Counted from the first letter of the stretch, positions 44,640-56,841 are shown. The stretch: DNA of 64,000 nt from Metallyticus violacea (GCA_030762175.1 CM060833.1:171478501-171542500); one strand, 5' to 3'. Notes: generated by a model from the sequence alone, not told the origin. Numbers and translations: made by a program.

Positions 44640-45900
44640 TTCGAATTTGAATCAGACGGGGGAAAAAATGAGGTCATTATTGGTTCTTGAATAGTTGATC
44701 TTCATGCTATTGTGCCATGTCTGACCATAGCTGTGAAACTGTCCCAGCATATTACCCTAAATACCTCTAAAGGTTATCTGTTACAAAGATTTTATAATTA
44801 AGACCTTTTTAGTTCTTGTAGCCCATGCTTCGTAATTAGATCTCTTAATAAAATCTCTATTAAGAATTAACCTTAGAGATATCCAAAGTATATAGCCTCA
44901 AACGTGGAAGATTTTTTGATACAACAGACTGCCGCTGATAAACAAATGATGAATATGTTGCTCTCAGGTTATTGCAATAGGATAAGCGACCTTGGAGCCT
45001 CGTCTCACGCAATAGATTTACCATGAGGGCTCTACAGTGGAAAATTTAAATCTATTCCTCTCTAACAAAAACACACTTTTCACTAATATCTGATTTAGAG
45101 GTATAGCAAATAGAAGGAAGAAAGTGGTTATGTGCAGTTAGTTTTCCGAATCAAAGAAAGGTGCCTTGTTACGTCATGTATTGCATTATCCCCGTTGTTG
45201 AGAATCATAGACCAGTATAACATGAGTGTACTGAATGCAACAGACATCGCCATGTATAATTATTTATTGAATTATAGGTGCTCTATGGTGAGCAATCCAA
45301 AAGGAAACCAAATTGTTTCGTTTCCCCCAAAACTCCTGAGTGGTAAGATTTCAGCATGTTTAATTTTTAAGATAAAAAATGCACTTTGCATTGAGAAAGA
45401 AAAACAGTAGATATGCAAATGTGTATTTAAAATGATTAAATGGTATAAACATACTTTGTGTCATTTCTGGCGTTAAAGGAGTTTTACCACCATTACAATG
45501 ACAAACTTATATAAACGTATATTAACGAAGCGAGCGTAGGCCGTAAGGCCGTAGCAAGGCGTTGCAAATTACTGGGTACATCTGTTTCTGGAATTTATCC
45601 GAAATTAGATTAAGGTTTGGTGTGTGTAAATACTAATTAATTGTGAATTCCAGTAAGACAATGAGTGGTAAAAAGTTATAAAATTATGTTTAAACATCTG
45701 AAAAACTCAGATTTATAATAAGAATTTAAGGAACAATATCAAATTTATAGACTTGTAAATTGTATTTATTGGTATAAAGTTTCTACTACTCTTGTACTTT
45801 ACAATTCCATACTTACAAACGCACAAGTGATCTTTACTTATTCTGTTCTACAGAGGTATTGGTTGGGTATTAGTAATTTGTATAAATTTATCTACAATTT
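44640..45900. other. No gene confirmed
   Basis: A 92-codon + strand frame (45132-45410) is present but has no recognisable motif. Nothing else was seen. Confidence 0.4.
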
Positions 45901-45903
45901 TTC

Positions 45904-46075
45904 TACGACTTCGTGCTAATAATGTGAAGGTCCTGGGTTCAGTTCCCCTGAGTAACTTTTTCTTGTAATCTTTTAAAATACAAGCAAGAGAAAAATTACC
46001 CAGAAGAATCGAGTCCAGGACCTTCACATCATTAGCATGGTATTCAAACCAACTGAGCTAATAGAGCTTCATGCT
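45904..46075. repeat. Inverted pair of tRNA-Ile-like sequences
   Basis: The minus strand (about 46072-45990) reads TATTAGCTCAGTTGGTTTGA, then CATGCTAATGATGTGAAGGT, then CTGGACTCGATTC. This is box A, an AAT-anticodon-like loop and box B of tRNA-Ile. The + strand at 45912-45955 has a partial mirror (GTGCTAATAATGTGAAGGTC, GGGTTCAGTTCCCC). The acceptor stem of the minus copy does not pair well, so it is a tRNA-derived repeat or pseudogene, not a secure tRNA gene. Confidence 0.6.
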
Positions 46076-46129
46076 CGGTTTTGAAATTATCTGCCCAAAA
46101 TAATTTCACTTGCCGAACAGGTACGAAGG

Positions 46130-46712
46130 TAGATGCAAAAGTTTCCGGCCTAAACATTTTCAAGGTATGATAAAGACAAAAGCTATATTTCACTTTTCAA
46201 TATAGCTACCCTTTATTGCAATACATTTCTCACATCTTTGAATTAACGTTTCAACCTCCCCCCTCCCAAATAGTCAGAAGTCTTAAAATGGGCATAAACA
46301 GCAACCGTCACTTCTACGTCACACTTAAATTTCCTTTTCTGTTTGATGGCGACACGTAGTCTGTGAGTAGGCCAGCACGTTACTATCATTTACTGTGGTG
46401 TTCCTTTCCTTGAAGTCAATGAAGAGAATTCTTTTCACAGTTCCTAAAGATTGTGGTCATGATCTTCTTGGTTGACCGAGTGCCTTGAACTTTAGAGGCA
46501 GTGCTTCGCCAGGTTTACGCCACTCCATTGATTCTCTTTTGGAAAAGGGATCATAGTAGAGGACCATAATTTCATATCGTGTAACAATGGTTTGTAGAAC
46601 TTCTTGTTGCACAGCTCCAAAAATACCTGACAAAAATGACTCGTTGCTTATGGACTGAGGAAGGAAGTCTAGGCACCCATTTTTCACTGTAACATTTATG
46701 AACAAATTGAAA
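46130..46712 (-). mobile_element. Mariner-type transposase remnant with internal deletion
   Basis: The minus-strand frame 46705-46457 has a mariner N-terminal half: VTRYEIMVLYYDPFSKRESM, EWRKPGEALPLKFK. The text then jumps to GTVKRILFIDF and, after broken frames, to VETLIQRCEKCIAIKGSYIE, the mariner C-terminus. The middle (catalytic) part is missing. The outer end GCAAAAGTTTCCGGCC is a mariner-like terminus. Confidence 0.78.
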
Positions 46713-47319
46713 TCCTTAATCCCAATTAAAACATGAATATATTATGTTAACTATGCTAATAGTTTAATTCTGATATTAATACTTAATTCAGGGAGTGTTT
46801 GTAGGCCTGATAAAACTGCTTCAAAATTTTCAACACTAGAATTCTGGAAACAAATAGAGGAATGTCAACATTTTAATTGGGAATATTTGTTTAGAAATTT
46901 AGCAAAATAACTAAAATTTGTCCTATGCCCCACTCTAATGCTTCAGTGGTTTCCGATATCAAAAACAGGAACAGGTTATCCTCACAAACAGTTTCTGCGC
47001 TTGTACGTGTGAAATTATATATGAAGGACATGCAAAAGCCTGTTACGACTATCCTGATAATAGTGAAATGCTGAACTTATAGGACGACAAAATTGCCGAG
47101 TTGCTTGTTGCAGAAGAAGACGGTGACGAGGACAATGATGAGGCATAGGCACAAAATAAGCGGGGTATAAGGAGGTACCACAATTCTAAAGGGAATGTAC
47201 ATGAATGTTATTAATACTTTAGATTTTGTTTAAGGCACGTATTATCAAAAGGTAAAATAACTTTTTGGAATTGCTTCAGAATGCAATCATCCATTACGTA
47301 CGTTCTTCTTGAACTTAAG

Positions 47320-47790
47320 TGATGTCCTACAACTGAAAATATTTATTTACTTTGCTTTACTATATGTCTCCCTTTCTCTTCCCTTCCGCAATGTATATGT
47401 TTACTACCTCTATTCACTCGCAACATCACATCTATACCCCTTACCGACTATCTGGTATGCGTCTAATTATTCTAAAGTATTAATTTACAACTTATAAATA
47501 TCTTACCTGGAAGAGACTCGAATCCGGATAATTTCAATCACAAGCCAAGCGTCTAGACCACTACGTTACAAGGACCATGCTGATGTAAGTTTCAAAATGT
47601 TCTTATATATTATCTAATCTATCTAATTTGTAATTTAAAATACAAATTAAATACTATATGACTCTAACTGAAACCTATAAAAAAGTATTAGAAGTTCTGA
47701 AAAAATACCAAATGAAGTATAATTATGCATAATAATCTACAAAACAAGGGGGGGGGATAAATATTATAATTCATGACGTCAGTTCAAGGT
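47320..47790 (-). repeat. SINE-3
   Basis: Aligns with 17945-18420 over its whole length, with the minus-strand tRNA-like core GTAGTGGTCTAGACGCTTGG near 47563-47540 and a CGGATTCGAGTC box B-like element. Confidence 0.65.
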
Positions 47791-48319
47791 AAGAATGAAA
47801 ACATTAATTGTTGAACCAGACAGCACATTAATGGAATAAAAGTAACAGCTATTGCTACAGAATAACCGGCGAAATAAGGTCAGAAATGAGTGTAAATTTA
47901 ACCTATGTAGTTGTGAAATACCAAGAAGAAAATACAAAAACGAAAAATGTTTTTAACGGCCGGAGTAGAATCAGAAATAAGTGTAAATTTAACTTTAGTA
48001 GTTGTGAAATAACAAGCAGATATGGGAGAGACAAAACGCCAAGACACATTTGTAGCTTTTCTAGAAATAGTGCAAAACTAAAGTGCTAAAACCAGTCCCT
48101 GCCTATGCTCGAATACATTTGTAATAATCCTGGTTTTCTTCAGGATACTCTATTTCATAAAACCATAAGTACAAAAATGCATCATCGGATCATTCATTAA
48201 CATGATTTTATACAACTGAAAAATGTACTAACCTAACCGGGAAAACTCATTCACCAAAGCAATTTTAACTGGGATTCTAGCGGTATTTTATCTGGGAAAA
48301 GGTGAAATTCGTAATTAAT

Positions 48320-48600
48320 TTTTACACGCACGCACGCACGCTCACACACACGCACACTAACGCTAACCTCGAGTGAATCCTAGAAACCGGTGGACCAAAT
48401 AGTTCTCTGCGGCGAGCTATGGCCTGATGGCCTACGATTGCCTCCTTTTCGTGAGTATAAATCGTTCGTAATTAATTCACATACACTCATATTAACCTAA
48501 ACGCTAACCTCGGGTGAATCCTAGAAATCGGCAGACTCAGTGGTCCACTGACGGCCTACGCTCACCTCCTTTTCGTAAGTATAAATTGATAGCGGATAAA
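48320..48600. repeat. Diverged tandem duplication of about 140 bp
   Basis: GCTAACCTCGAGTGAATCCTAGAAACCGG near 48363 recurs as GCTAACCTCGGGTGAATCC..AAATCGG near 48511, each followed by GGCCTACG and CCTCCTTTTCGT. It starts with an ACGC/CACA simple repeat. GC content is higher than in the surroundings. Confidence 0.8.
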
Positions 48601-48949
48601 TCTTTTTAATGTAAAGAGAGCGCAACATGTTCGGGAGTGTTGAAAGTACTGGAAATGAGTAAAATGTGTTGTATTGTATGTAAAAAGTGTACCTTTAACA
48701 AATAGGAAAGTTAGGCAAATATGTTTTTTATCCTGCGTTAATCTTATTGCAGATCACCGTAACACATACGAATTCTATAGTGTTAAATTATTGCGAAAAT
48801 CATATCACATATGAGTTTAAAGTGTACCACTCTACGTAATCTATGGGTGTAATAAGGACAGGAGCGTGCTCACTTTGCCGAAAATCAGAGATCTAAACGT
48901 ATAATGTTGGTATTGCTGCTCAGATGATATACGAAACAATTGGTCAGTC

Positions 48950-49225
48950 TTGGTGGTGTAGTGGTAACCGTGCTTGCTATCTGAAGCCAAGATGGAGGAA
49001 TACGGATCCACAAGAAACGATGAACTTTTTCGGGCGTAAAAGTCATGAAGTATGGCTACCTTTGGAAGGGAAGTAAAGCCGTGGGTCTGTGTCGCATATT
49101 TACGGCATGATAAAGAGCCTCAAACCTGAAAAAAAAAAACAGCAAAATTTATCGGCCATTTCACGCCCTGATTTGAATGGGGCGCTGATAACCTGAGATG
49201 TTAAAGAGCGTCCGAAAATAAAACA
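48950..49225 (+). repeat. SINE-2
   Basis: TTGGTGGTGTAGTGGTAACC (box A-like), then CTACCTTTGGAAGGGAAGTA and the end block AACCTGAGATGTTAAAGAGC. Confidence 0.85.
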
Positions 49226-49778
49226 AAATCATACGCAACCAATGAGAGCAACAACAACCCAATATGTGATGACCGTATTCTGCAGGATAGCCAAATTTTT
49301 AGTATTTAATTTTTAAAATTTCTAGATAAGAGGAATCTATGATACGAACATGTATTTTAAATTTAGGTTTTACGAGTAGGAACCTTTTAAAATTGCAGAG
49401 AAATTTTCTGATCAAGAGGGATTTTGAAGGCCTAAAAGAGGATTTTCTGTACTGTAAATGTGGCAACTGAACTGGATACATTTTCGGCTATGGATAATTC
49501 AAAGTTTCAAGCATTAATCGGAGGGAAGTGACAGTATAATATATGTAAAATGCTAAATAAGTAACGGCTAAAATAGTGAACATACTTGACAATAATAATA
49601 AATACGCTGAAAACAAATATACATAAATGCACGTCATAGCTTTCTAGTGGTGACAGGTCACAATGTGCAGAAGTCGATACCTTCGCGGTACATTTGCATA
49701 CCGGTACAATTTCTAACAGTGTTAACTGAAGGTTAGTCAACGGAAGTTCACAGTGTTTAGTAAATTAAAGTGTACATC

Positions 49779-49887
49779 ATGTCTTCAAATGCAATGCGTC
49801 AGTTAGAAGAACGCCATGTAGCAACAAAAGTAGAGCAAATGGTGTGGTCCAATAAAATGGATTTGTTGGCATTATCCAATGCTAGAG
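49779..49887 (+). CDS. ANAPC4: ANAPC4 exon 1 (anaphase-promoting complex subunit 4)
   Basis: Encodes MSSNAMRQLEERHVATKVEQ, MVWSNKMDLLALSNAR and the first base of a Gly codon, ending AGAG|GTATGA (phase 1). This is the start of the N-terminal WD40-type propeller of APC4, a scaffold of the APC/C ubiquitin ligase that drives mitotic exit; it fits the family pattern VWSPK.DLIAL.N..GEV. ATG at 49779 is the natural start: it is preceded in frame by AT-rich non-coding sequence and gives a family-length N-terminus. It continues at 56842 over a 6.95-kb intron. Coding bases are clearly richer in GC than the surrounding intron. Confidence 0.85.
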
Positions 49888-50699
49888 GTATGAAAGCTAA
49901 ATTACTATACTTAAATTTTCCGCCTTTATCATAATATGCAACGAATTTAATTTCTTAAAAGATGTAATAGGGCTTGTGGATAAGAGCCTTTGATTACATC
50001 AGAGTATATTGCTGGCTAAATATATAGTTATGTTGTTATGCTTGGAATATGTTGATAGAAATCATCTGGAAAGAAATAAAGAGATGTAGTTGTGATAGCA
50101 GTACTAACACAAATTATTACAAGAGCCCGATTATTTATACCTCTAAACATTTGATAAAAAGGAAAGCATTTGAAAGAAAACTAGATTGTGCACATTTACA
50201 TTTATTGCATTGTGTTACATTTGAGGGGTAACAATTCAATATGAAAACTTGGCATCTACTTTTATTATTTAGTTTTACCACTATGGAAAGAATAACAACC
50301 ACAGCAACAAAGGAAAGAACATTCAGCAAGAATATATACTAGGGCATTTAACTGTTGGTGAAGCTTGGTATCTATAAAATTCTATTGGAAATTTGTTACA
50401 TTCATTACAGAGATTTAATTTACGCAGTTTATTGGGATGTGTTTATAGCAAGTTAGGTCCATTATGCTGCTAGATTCAAAACGTTTTAATTTTCATGTCA
50501 ACATGCGAAAGCGACAAAAATACATTCTTTATGCAATATTTTATTACATACATCCGGCAAATTGCTTTTCAGATATTACTTGTGTATCTATATGATATCA
50601 ATCATAATTCATTCTGCAAGGTCCACACATGTATGCTTAATCTGGCATTTGATATTATTTTGTTGTACACTTAGATGATTAAGTTTATTTTTATCGAAG

Positions 50700-50940
50700 G
50701 ATACTTTTTAATACTTTGGTCATTAGTGTCCCATTTAATTGAGGGTGTGAAGCAGCTAATAAATTTTACTCAGAGGCCTCTTCTTTCAGGCTTGAGATTC
50801 TAATGACATGTTATAAATCTATTACATGTGATCCAATGACTTTATTTCCCATCCAAAGGGAGCCATACTTAAAATTTTTACACCCTAAAAAATCCAGCAT
50901 CCCTGGCCAAGTTTGAACCCATGGCCTTGGATCTATAAAA
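50700..50940 (-). repeat. SINE-2, diverged
   Basis: Minus strand: GGCCATGGGTTCAAACTTGG (box B side), then TATGGCTCCCTTTGGATGGG. Box A is degraded. Confidence 0.7.
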
Positions 50941-51189
50941 CATCATCAGGATCAACACACATTAGATGAAAACTATATAGACCTAGTTGTGTCATGATGT
51001 GCCAGTCTTCACTATTTGCATGTGCCCAGTTGCAGTTGTTTGGCCAGGCTTGTTTAGAGAATTCGTTTTTTTTTTGTTTGGTGTGTATTTATGTGGGTAT
51101 GTTTAGCAATTGTAGATGGCAGCAGGAAATATGTTTATATTCTGTGCAGAGGAGTTCTCTGATAAAGTCACAACAAGAGGATAAGTTTT

Positions 51190-51640
51190 TTGCTACTCCT
51201 AGGATCTCTTTTTTTAGGTAGCATATTTGAATTTTTTGCATCAGGCCAGGTTCTTTGTGTTACATGCTTCCAGGTAACTTCTATGCCATACCATAGGATT
51301 GGGAAATGATTTTTGCTTGGAAGTGATTAATTCCATTTCTTGTGCTATTTCTTGATTTAGGTGAGTCATTGAACGGCCACATTGCAAGTGCAGCTCTTTC
51401 ATTTATGTGCCTGGTAAAGCTTTTTCCAGTTGGTTGCAGAGTCATTCCAAGATATTTGAATTCATTTATGATTTTTATGTGCTTATTTTCAAGGCTGAGT
51501 TTTACTTCATTTGGAATTTTTCCACCATTTTGGAAAACCATCACAGGAAAATTCATAGAAGGAAAGCATTCATATTGTGAAATTATGACTGTAAATTATA
51601 GCCTAATTCTTTTTTCTGATGCATTTTAACAATACTACTC
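51190..51640 (-). mobile_element. LINE fragment (different family from LINE-A)
   Basis: The minus-strand frame 51556-51281 reads MNFPVMVFQNGGKIPNEVKL, then INEFKYLGMTLQPTGKSFTR and HINERAALAM, the block after the RT catalytic motif (FKYLG). Upstream and downstream frames are broken. Confidence 0.75.
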
Positions 51641-52229
51641 TTTTTATAAAATGAAATTTTGCAAATCATTTTAAACATTTTAATCTGCGTAATTAAAATC
51701 AGCAGTTTATTTATGCAATTATAAATATTCCACTGAAAACATAAAAGAAATGTTTAAACAATGATGGAGTAGCAAATAACATACATTTTGAAATGAAAAC
51801 AATTTTCTGTTTTCACTCATAGTTGATTTGTATATGAAAATTTCCACTCACCATCACAGGATATTATTAATGCATATTTGAAATAGCTGAAAACCAATCA
51901 ACATGTATTGAATTCAAGCCACATACTGTAGTAACTTCTTTGGCAGCTTAATGCAACGAAAGTAAATGTACCCAACACTTTAGGGTACAGAAATTGCAGA
52001 CCTTTACTTATTTCCACCACATTAATTACTAAAACAAGAATGTTTTTCTGTCTTCATCCCACAGGCTACCAGTACTTAACAGTATACCAGTTAACTTATA
52101 ACACTTTGTGCCCATTGCTTCAGTAGACAAAGAGTTATTTCAGGAAATGGCAAAACAAAAATCTTCTGACAATGTAGTTCTGGGAATTGGATGAAAGCGC
52201 CCAAAAAATTGTATATTTATATGTATAGT

Positions 52230-52440
52230 TATTTCAAAATCATGGTTCCCATGCAGTCTGTGGAATATCTGCCTTCTGTGCTCAGGGTTCTGGTTTCGAT
52301 TCCCAGCTGGACATAACATATTTTCTTATGGTTTCTTGTCATGTCCAGAGTGTGAAATGTGGTTGTATGTAGGTATGTATCAATTATTTAATTACCAGTT
52401 TGCCAATGTTCAGGAGTGCCATTGGACAAATACCTAAAAT
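52230..52440 (+). repeat. SINE-5-like tRNA-derived repeat
   Basis: CCATGCAGTCTGTGGAATAT followed by GGTTTCGATTCCCAGCTGG (a strong box B) about 35 bp later, then a non-tRNA body. Single copy in the window. Confidence 0.5.
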
Positions 52441-52639
52441 GCATGTTTCCAGTCATATATATGATAATATATCAGAAAAATATGTATAACTGCACCTTAA
52501 ATCCTAAGTTAGCCAAATATATATGAAATTCAAGAACAGCTAAAAAGAATGAAAATATGTGAGCAATATAGTCTTCTAATTATAAAAAAAAAATGGATGT
52601 AAAACCAAAGTCTAAGAAAAAAAAATTATAACTGAGGTA

Positions 52640-53560
52640 AAGTCATTGTATGACTAAGTCTAACTACACATTCTAATTGCTCCACTTGTTTATAACATGT
52701 AGTATTTGTTTCATGAACCATTGTTCACATCCTCAACTACTCATTGACTGATAGATATTCGTTATTCGTTCCTGTAGTGTTATTTTAACATGTGCCTATG
52801 TTTTTCTTTGTTTTTCCAATGTAGATTTTTGGAAATTAAGGAACATAAAATAGAAGTAAATTGAGAAATGAGCATTAGTATCTCATTTCTGGACAGAAAA
52901 CCATGACATGGTGAATAAAACAAACTTATTAAAATCAGTACAAGGACCTACAAAATTAGCAACATAGGAGTAAATGTACATTTACAAATACAGAGACAGT
53001 TTAATGAACTTGACACTTTTGAGGACGAAAACAAACTTTTAAGTTCATCACACCTGCACCAGAGTAGATTACACAGTCTCACAGCATAACCAATTATCCA
53101 GCATTCAATGGGTAGCTGAGGTTGGTTGGTGGTGTTTTTTTTTTTAAATCCCGGTCATCAGCATCCCATTCAAAGCAGGGCGTGAAACGGCGGACAAATT
53201 TTGCTCAGAGGCTTCTTTTTTCAAGCTTGAGGTTCTTTATCATGCCATAAATGCACAACATGGGACCCCTTTACTTCCCTTCCAAAGGATTTCCACACAT
53301 AGGATTTTTACACCTGAAAAAATCCATCAATCCCAGCCGGGGTCTAACCCGCGATCTTGGGTTTAGAAAGTGAGTATGGTTATACCACTACACCACCAGG
53401 ACTGACAATAGTAGCTGAGGATGCAAAGAATGGTTCATGAAACTAGTACATATTATAGACAAGTAAGTGGAGGAATAAGAATGTGTAGTTCAACTGAATC
53501 ATACAGTGGTCTTAATTATATGATTAGCTTCACTGTTCCAAGTTCCATTAACATTTCCAG
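52640..53560. mobile_element. PLE inverted pair, interrupted by a SINE-2
   Basis: Begins with the terminal segment GTCATTGTATGACTAAGTCT (minus orientation) and a decayed hammerhead (TTGAGGA on the minus strand). A + strand body has remnants of the endonuclease tail (FGN..RNIKYK-like, then MNLTLL-like near 52990). It ends with a + strand hammerhead-like core at 53411-53450 (CTGAGGA .. GAAACTAGTAC), the mirrored terminal segment and a GCTTCACTGTTCCAAGTTCC tail. A SINE-2 is nested at 53120-53405. All frames are broken. Confidence 0.75.
53120..53405 (-). repeat. SINE-2 nested in a PLE
   Basis: Minus strand: GTCCTGGTGGTGTAGTGGTA (box A-like), GGGTTAGACCCCGGCTGGG (box B side), then TTTGGAAGGGAAGTAAAGG. 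The PLE text continues on both sides. Confidence 0.85.
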
Positions 53561-53639
53561 TCATATCTGAATTGTTTAAAATTACTATTTTCAATAATTA
53601 TAGTCATAAAGAAGTCTTTATTAGATGAAACTGTACTTT

Positions 53640-53925
53640 GCTAACTGATTAACTTATCAGGACATGTTTTGAAAGCTTTTGTTCTCTCTTCAGCTTGGGA
53701 CTGACTAACACTGGCAGGTGACAATGGGATCTCTGGTGCTTCCAATATACAGGAAAAACAGGAAATCCATTGGTGGAATGTCAAAATTCATAACTTGATG
53801 CTTATAATTTAAAATGAAAATCTTTTCCCATAATGCTAATTCCCTGGGATAGTTGGTAGCTTTCAGCTACCAAAATGATTTGCAAGTGCTGATTTATCAA
53901 GTATATTGTATATTGGAACCAGCTG
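53640..53925 (-). mobile_element. PLE 3' fragment
   Basis: The minus strand reads ELALWEKIFILNYKHQVMNF, DIPPMD, the conserved C-terminal tail of the PLE protein, followed by CTGAAGA and AAAACATGTCC, a hammerhead with a damaged GAAA. Confidence 0.7.
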
Positions 53926-54525
53926 GACCCTGAGCCCTGTTCCACAAAAGTATGGTCTATAACATTACAAGTATATGGACTTGTAACTTGTAGTTATCAG
54001 TAAATTCTGTTCCAAAAAGCTTTCAGCTATGCTTATACTTTACAACTCTACACTTACAAATATACAAGTGCATAGAACATGTATAAAGAAAGAATAAGTA
54101 AGTATTTGTGTACAATGATAAAGTTAGGTTAAGTGCAATTAAAGTATGGTTTATGACTTGATATTGGTGTTTCCTATTTCAAATGCATATTTCAGATCAG
54201 CATCTAGTTAATATATTTTTAAGGTTCTTGCTACATGCACATAAATAATTTCTTTTCATTCTTCATTCTCTTTTAAAACAATCCCTTTTGACGCAATTTT
54301 CCAGTTTGTTTGCTTATAATGAGAATGTGATTGTCAAGCAATATAAACAAATAAATGTAAATTATCAAATGGACTAATAAAATAATAACTTAAGAGCAAC
54401 AGGAAGCTTGATTCTTCTGCAATTTCCCGACGACTAAAATTGATGCTCTTAAATGTAACCTTATGGGACTGTTGTCTCAAAGTGGATTATTATGCTTGAA
54501 TATCGATAAATGCATAATAAAATAT

Positions 54526-55390
54526 ATAAACAATGTATACAGTTTTTTTCACACTAACTCCATTCACTTACATAACATTTGGAACATATGTTTCGGGAGC
54601 GATCCCTCCCATCTTCAGCCTGTAGATAAACTGTTGTTATACGTGACGGTTGGGTCTCTTGATGTTTTTGTGGCGGCATCTGTTGGTTCTGTTAGGAATT
54701 TGCTGAGTTCATCCAATGGAGGGATATCAAAATTCATCAAATTATCCTTATTTTTTGTAATGAAAATGTTTTCCCAAGTGGAAAGTTCTATTGCATTATG
54801 AAGTTGTTTAAGTAGTTTTATCTCTGATTTAATTTCATGATTTTTATTCCAAAAGTGCGCTGCTATTGCTGATTTATCAATTTGTTTTAAGCGAATATTT
54901 CTGAAGTGTTCTTTTTTCCGGATTTCCAAATTCCTCTTCGTTTTTCCAATGTATTTTTTGTCGCACTCTGCACATTCTATTTCGTAAATACCTGACTTTT
55001 GTTCTGTTGGCATGTAGTCCTTTACTCTGCAACCTAATAAGTTCTTTATATTAAAATTGTTCTTTGGGGCTAACATAATTCCTTGTTCTTTGAATATCTT
55101 TTTGAACTTATTGTGATAAATTGGGTGGTATGTGAAACTTTTGAAATTGTACCTTTCTTTGGCACTTTTAAGAGTGGAAACATCTCTTATTGCCTTTTGT
55201 TTTTTGGTTTTATTGATGATTTTTATTACTGTGTCTTTGTTGTATCCATTAGTTTCTCCTGTCTTTATGATTTGTTGGTATTCCAATTTGTACTCTGTTT
55301 CTGTGAGTGGAATGTTAACTAATCTGTGTGCTAAACTATAAAACACTGCATATTTATGTGGAATGGGGTTAAAACTGTCATTTTTTATGA
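54526..55390 (-). mobile_element. 5'-truncated PLE with an intact endonuclease frame
   Basis: Flanked by GCATAATAAAATAT at 54512-54525 and 55391-55404. The minus strand is open for 259 codons (55394-54615): connector (NPIPHKYAVFYSLAHRLVNI, then FKSFTYHPIYHNKFKKIF), then the GIY-YIG endonuclease with KSGIYEIECAECDKKYIGKT, RNLEIRKKEHFRNIRLKQ and NKNHEIKSEIKLL, then the tail TWENIFITKNKDNLMNFDIP. No stop interrupts it and the Cys pair is kept, so this is one of the youngest PLE pieces here. The RT is absent (5' truncation). The frame ends before a hammerhead at 54581-54620. Confidence 0.9.
54581..54620 (-). ncRNA. Hammerhead ribozyme motif
   Basis: Minus strand: GG, CTGAAGA, stem II GGGAG/CTCCC, GAAA, palindromic CATATG, TT, CC. 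The core is intact; stem I is only 2 bp. Confidence 0.7.
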
Positions 55391-55799
55391 GCATAATAAA
55401 ATATTTAAATTATCATTATATCTGAGAAAAATACAAGATGATGCACCTAAATGTAACCTTATGGGACTGTTGTCTCAAAGTGGATTATTATGCTTGAATA
55501 TCGATAAATGCATAATAAAATATTTAAATTATCATTATATCTGAGAAAAATACAAGACTCATTTTGCAAGAATGACAATAATCTTCTCTGTACATTAAAC
55601 ATCCCTAAGGAGTGCATATAACCTAATTCAAGGTATGGTGGCATCTGTTCATCTTGCTCTTATATGATGTCACTTGTAACTTTTTATTAATACTTTACAA
55701 TTGTTGCATTTCTTTCATGGAACAGAAAGTTACAATACCATGCACTTATATACTTATTAGACTATACTTTTATGAAATAGGGTCTTGAGGTCACATTAT

Positions 55800-55880
55800 C
55801 ACTTGCCAGCAATAGTCGGTGCTTAGCTGAAGATGAAAGCTAAATCTGTTGAAACATATTCTGATAATTTTATCAGTTGC
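55800..55880 (+). repeat. PLE terminal fragment
   Basis: TTAGCTGAAGATGAAAGC..GTTGAAACATATTCTGA keeps CTGAAGA and GAAAC in hammerhead order, but the stems are poor. Confidence 0.5.
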
Positions 55881-56841
55881 TGAAGTATAGTGTCACCTAA
55901 TATCTACTTCTTTATGTGTATAATCAAGCAACTTAACTTTACTAGCTTCTATTAAGTTAACAATAATAATTTCAATAAGTTTATCTGCTATTAAAAATGT
56001 TTTCTCTTGGTAAACATTTCCCAATGAATGCTTATATGTTAACTTTATCTACTGATGTTTCAAAATTATTCATTTTGGATATCATTAACTCGTTAATTAA
56101 ACTTTCCAAATCATCATCTATTTCTATAATTATCGATTAGCAAGTTTCAAACCTCTGGCTCTCTGAATCATTTACATATACCTTTTTGCTTTCCATTATC
56201 ATGCATTCTTATTTGTGAATGAATCTAAATTTAAAATACTTTATATTCAAAAAGCAAATTATCTTTTACATCTATTAAATTGTCTTTTCCATCAAAAAAT
56301 TATGGCAATATAGAAATTAAATCTATACAGCATGTACACCTTTGAGGGACCATTTAGCACAAATCTTTTGCTTATTCTAACAGATGTGAGTGCATTGTGC
56401 AGCACATAATCAATGAAATTACCTTAACTTTCTTCTAATAATGGTATTCTTTTTTCCAGTGAATGACAATGCTTTTATTCAGTACCATTTCTCCATATAC
56501 TTGTCTTAAATGCCTTTGATGTTGGTGATGATTTCGTTTTTTGGGGAAAACAAATAATTGCTGCTCTTTGTATATAACATAAATCATTTAGAGGTTCCAT
56601 TTTGAAATTAACTATCAATGCACCTAGCCAGAGACAAATAAACTGATTTAGATAGTGTGCAGAATTAATGGTACTGCACATACTCGTATAAACAGGACAA
56701 ATGGAAGATGGAGCTATAATAATTTAAAAATATATTATTTAAATTTGTGTTAATTCTCAGAAAATGCAAGAAATAGCATAAGCAACACACTGGTGTATTT
56801 TTATTTAATGGATTGTCATTATATTCCTATATGTGTTTTAG

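Larger units (their letters stand above)
54445..55556. repeat. Tandem duplication of about 115 bp, first unit split by a PLE
   Basis: AATGTAACCTTATGGGACTG through ATGCATAATAAAATAT occurs at 54451-54525 and again at 55449-55520. The remainder of the unit (TTTAAATTATCATTATATCT..) occurs at 55405-55437 and 55523-55556. The PLE therefore entered the first of two tandem units. Confidence 0.85.
49888..56841. other. ANAPC4 intron 1
   Basis: Intron of 6954 bp with SINE-2 (50700), LINE (51190), SINE-5 (52230), and PLE material at 52640-53560, 53640-53925, 54526-55390 and 55800-55880. Nothing recognised in 49900-50690, 51650-52220, 53930-54440 and 55900-56830. Confidence 0.65.
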
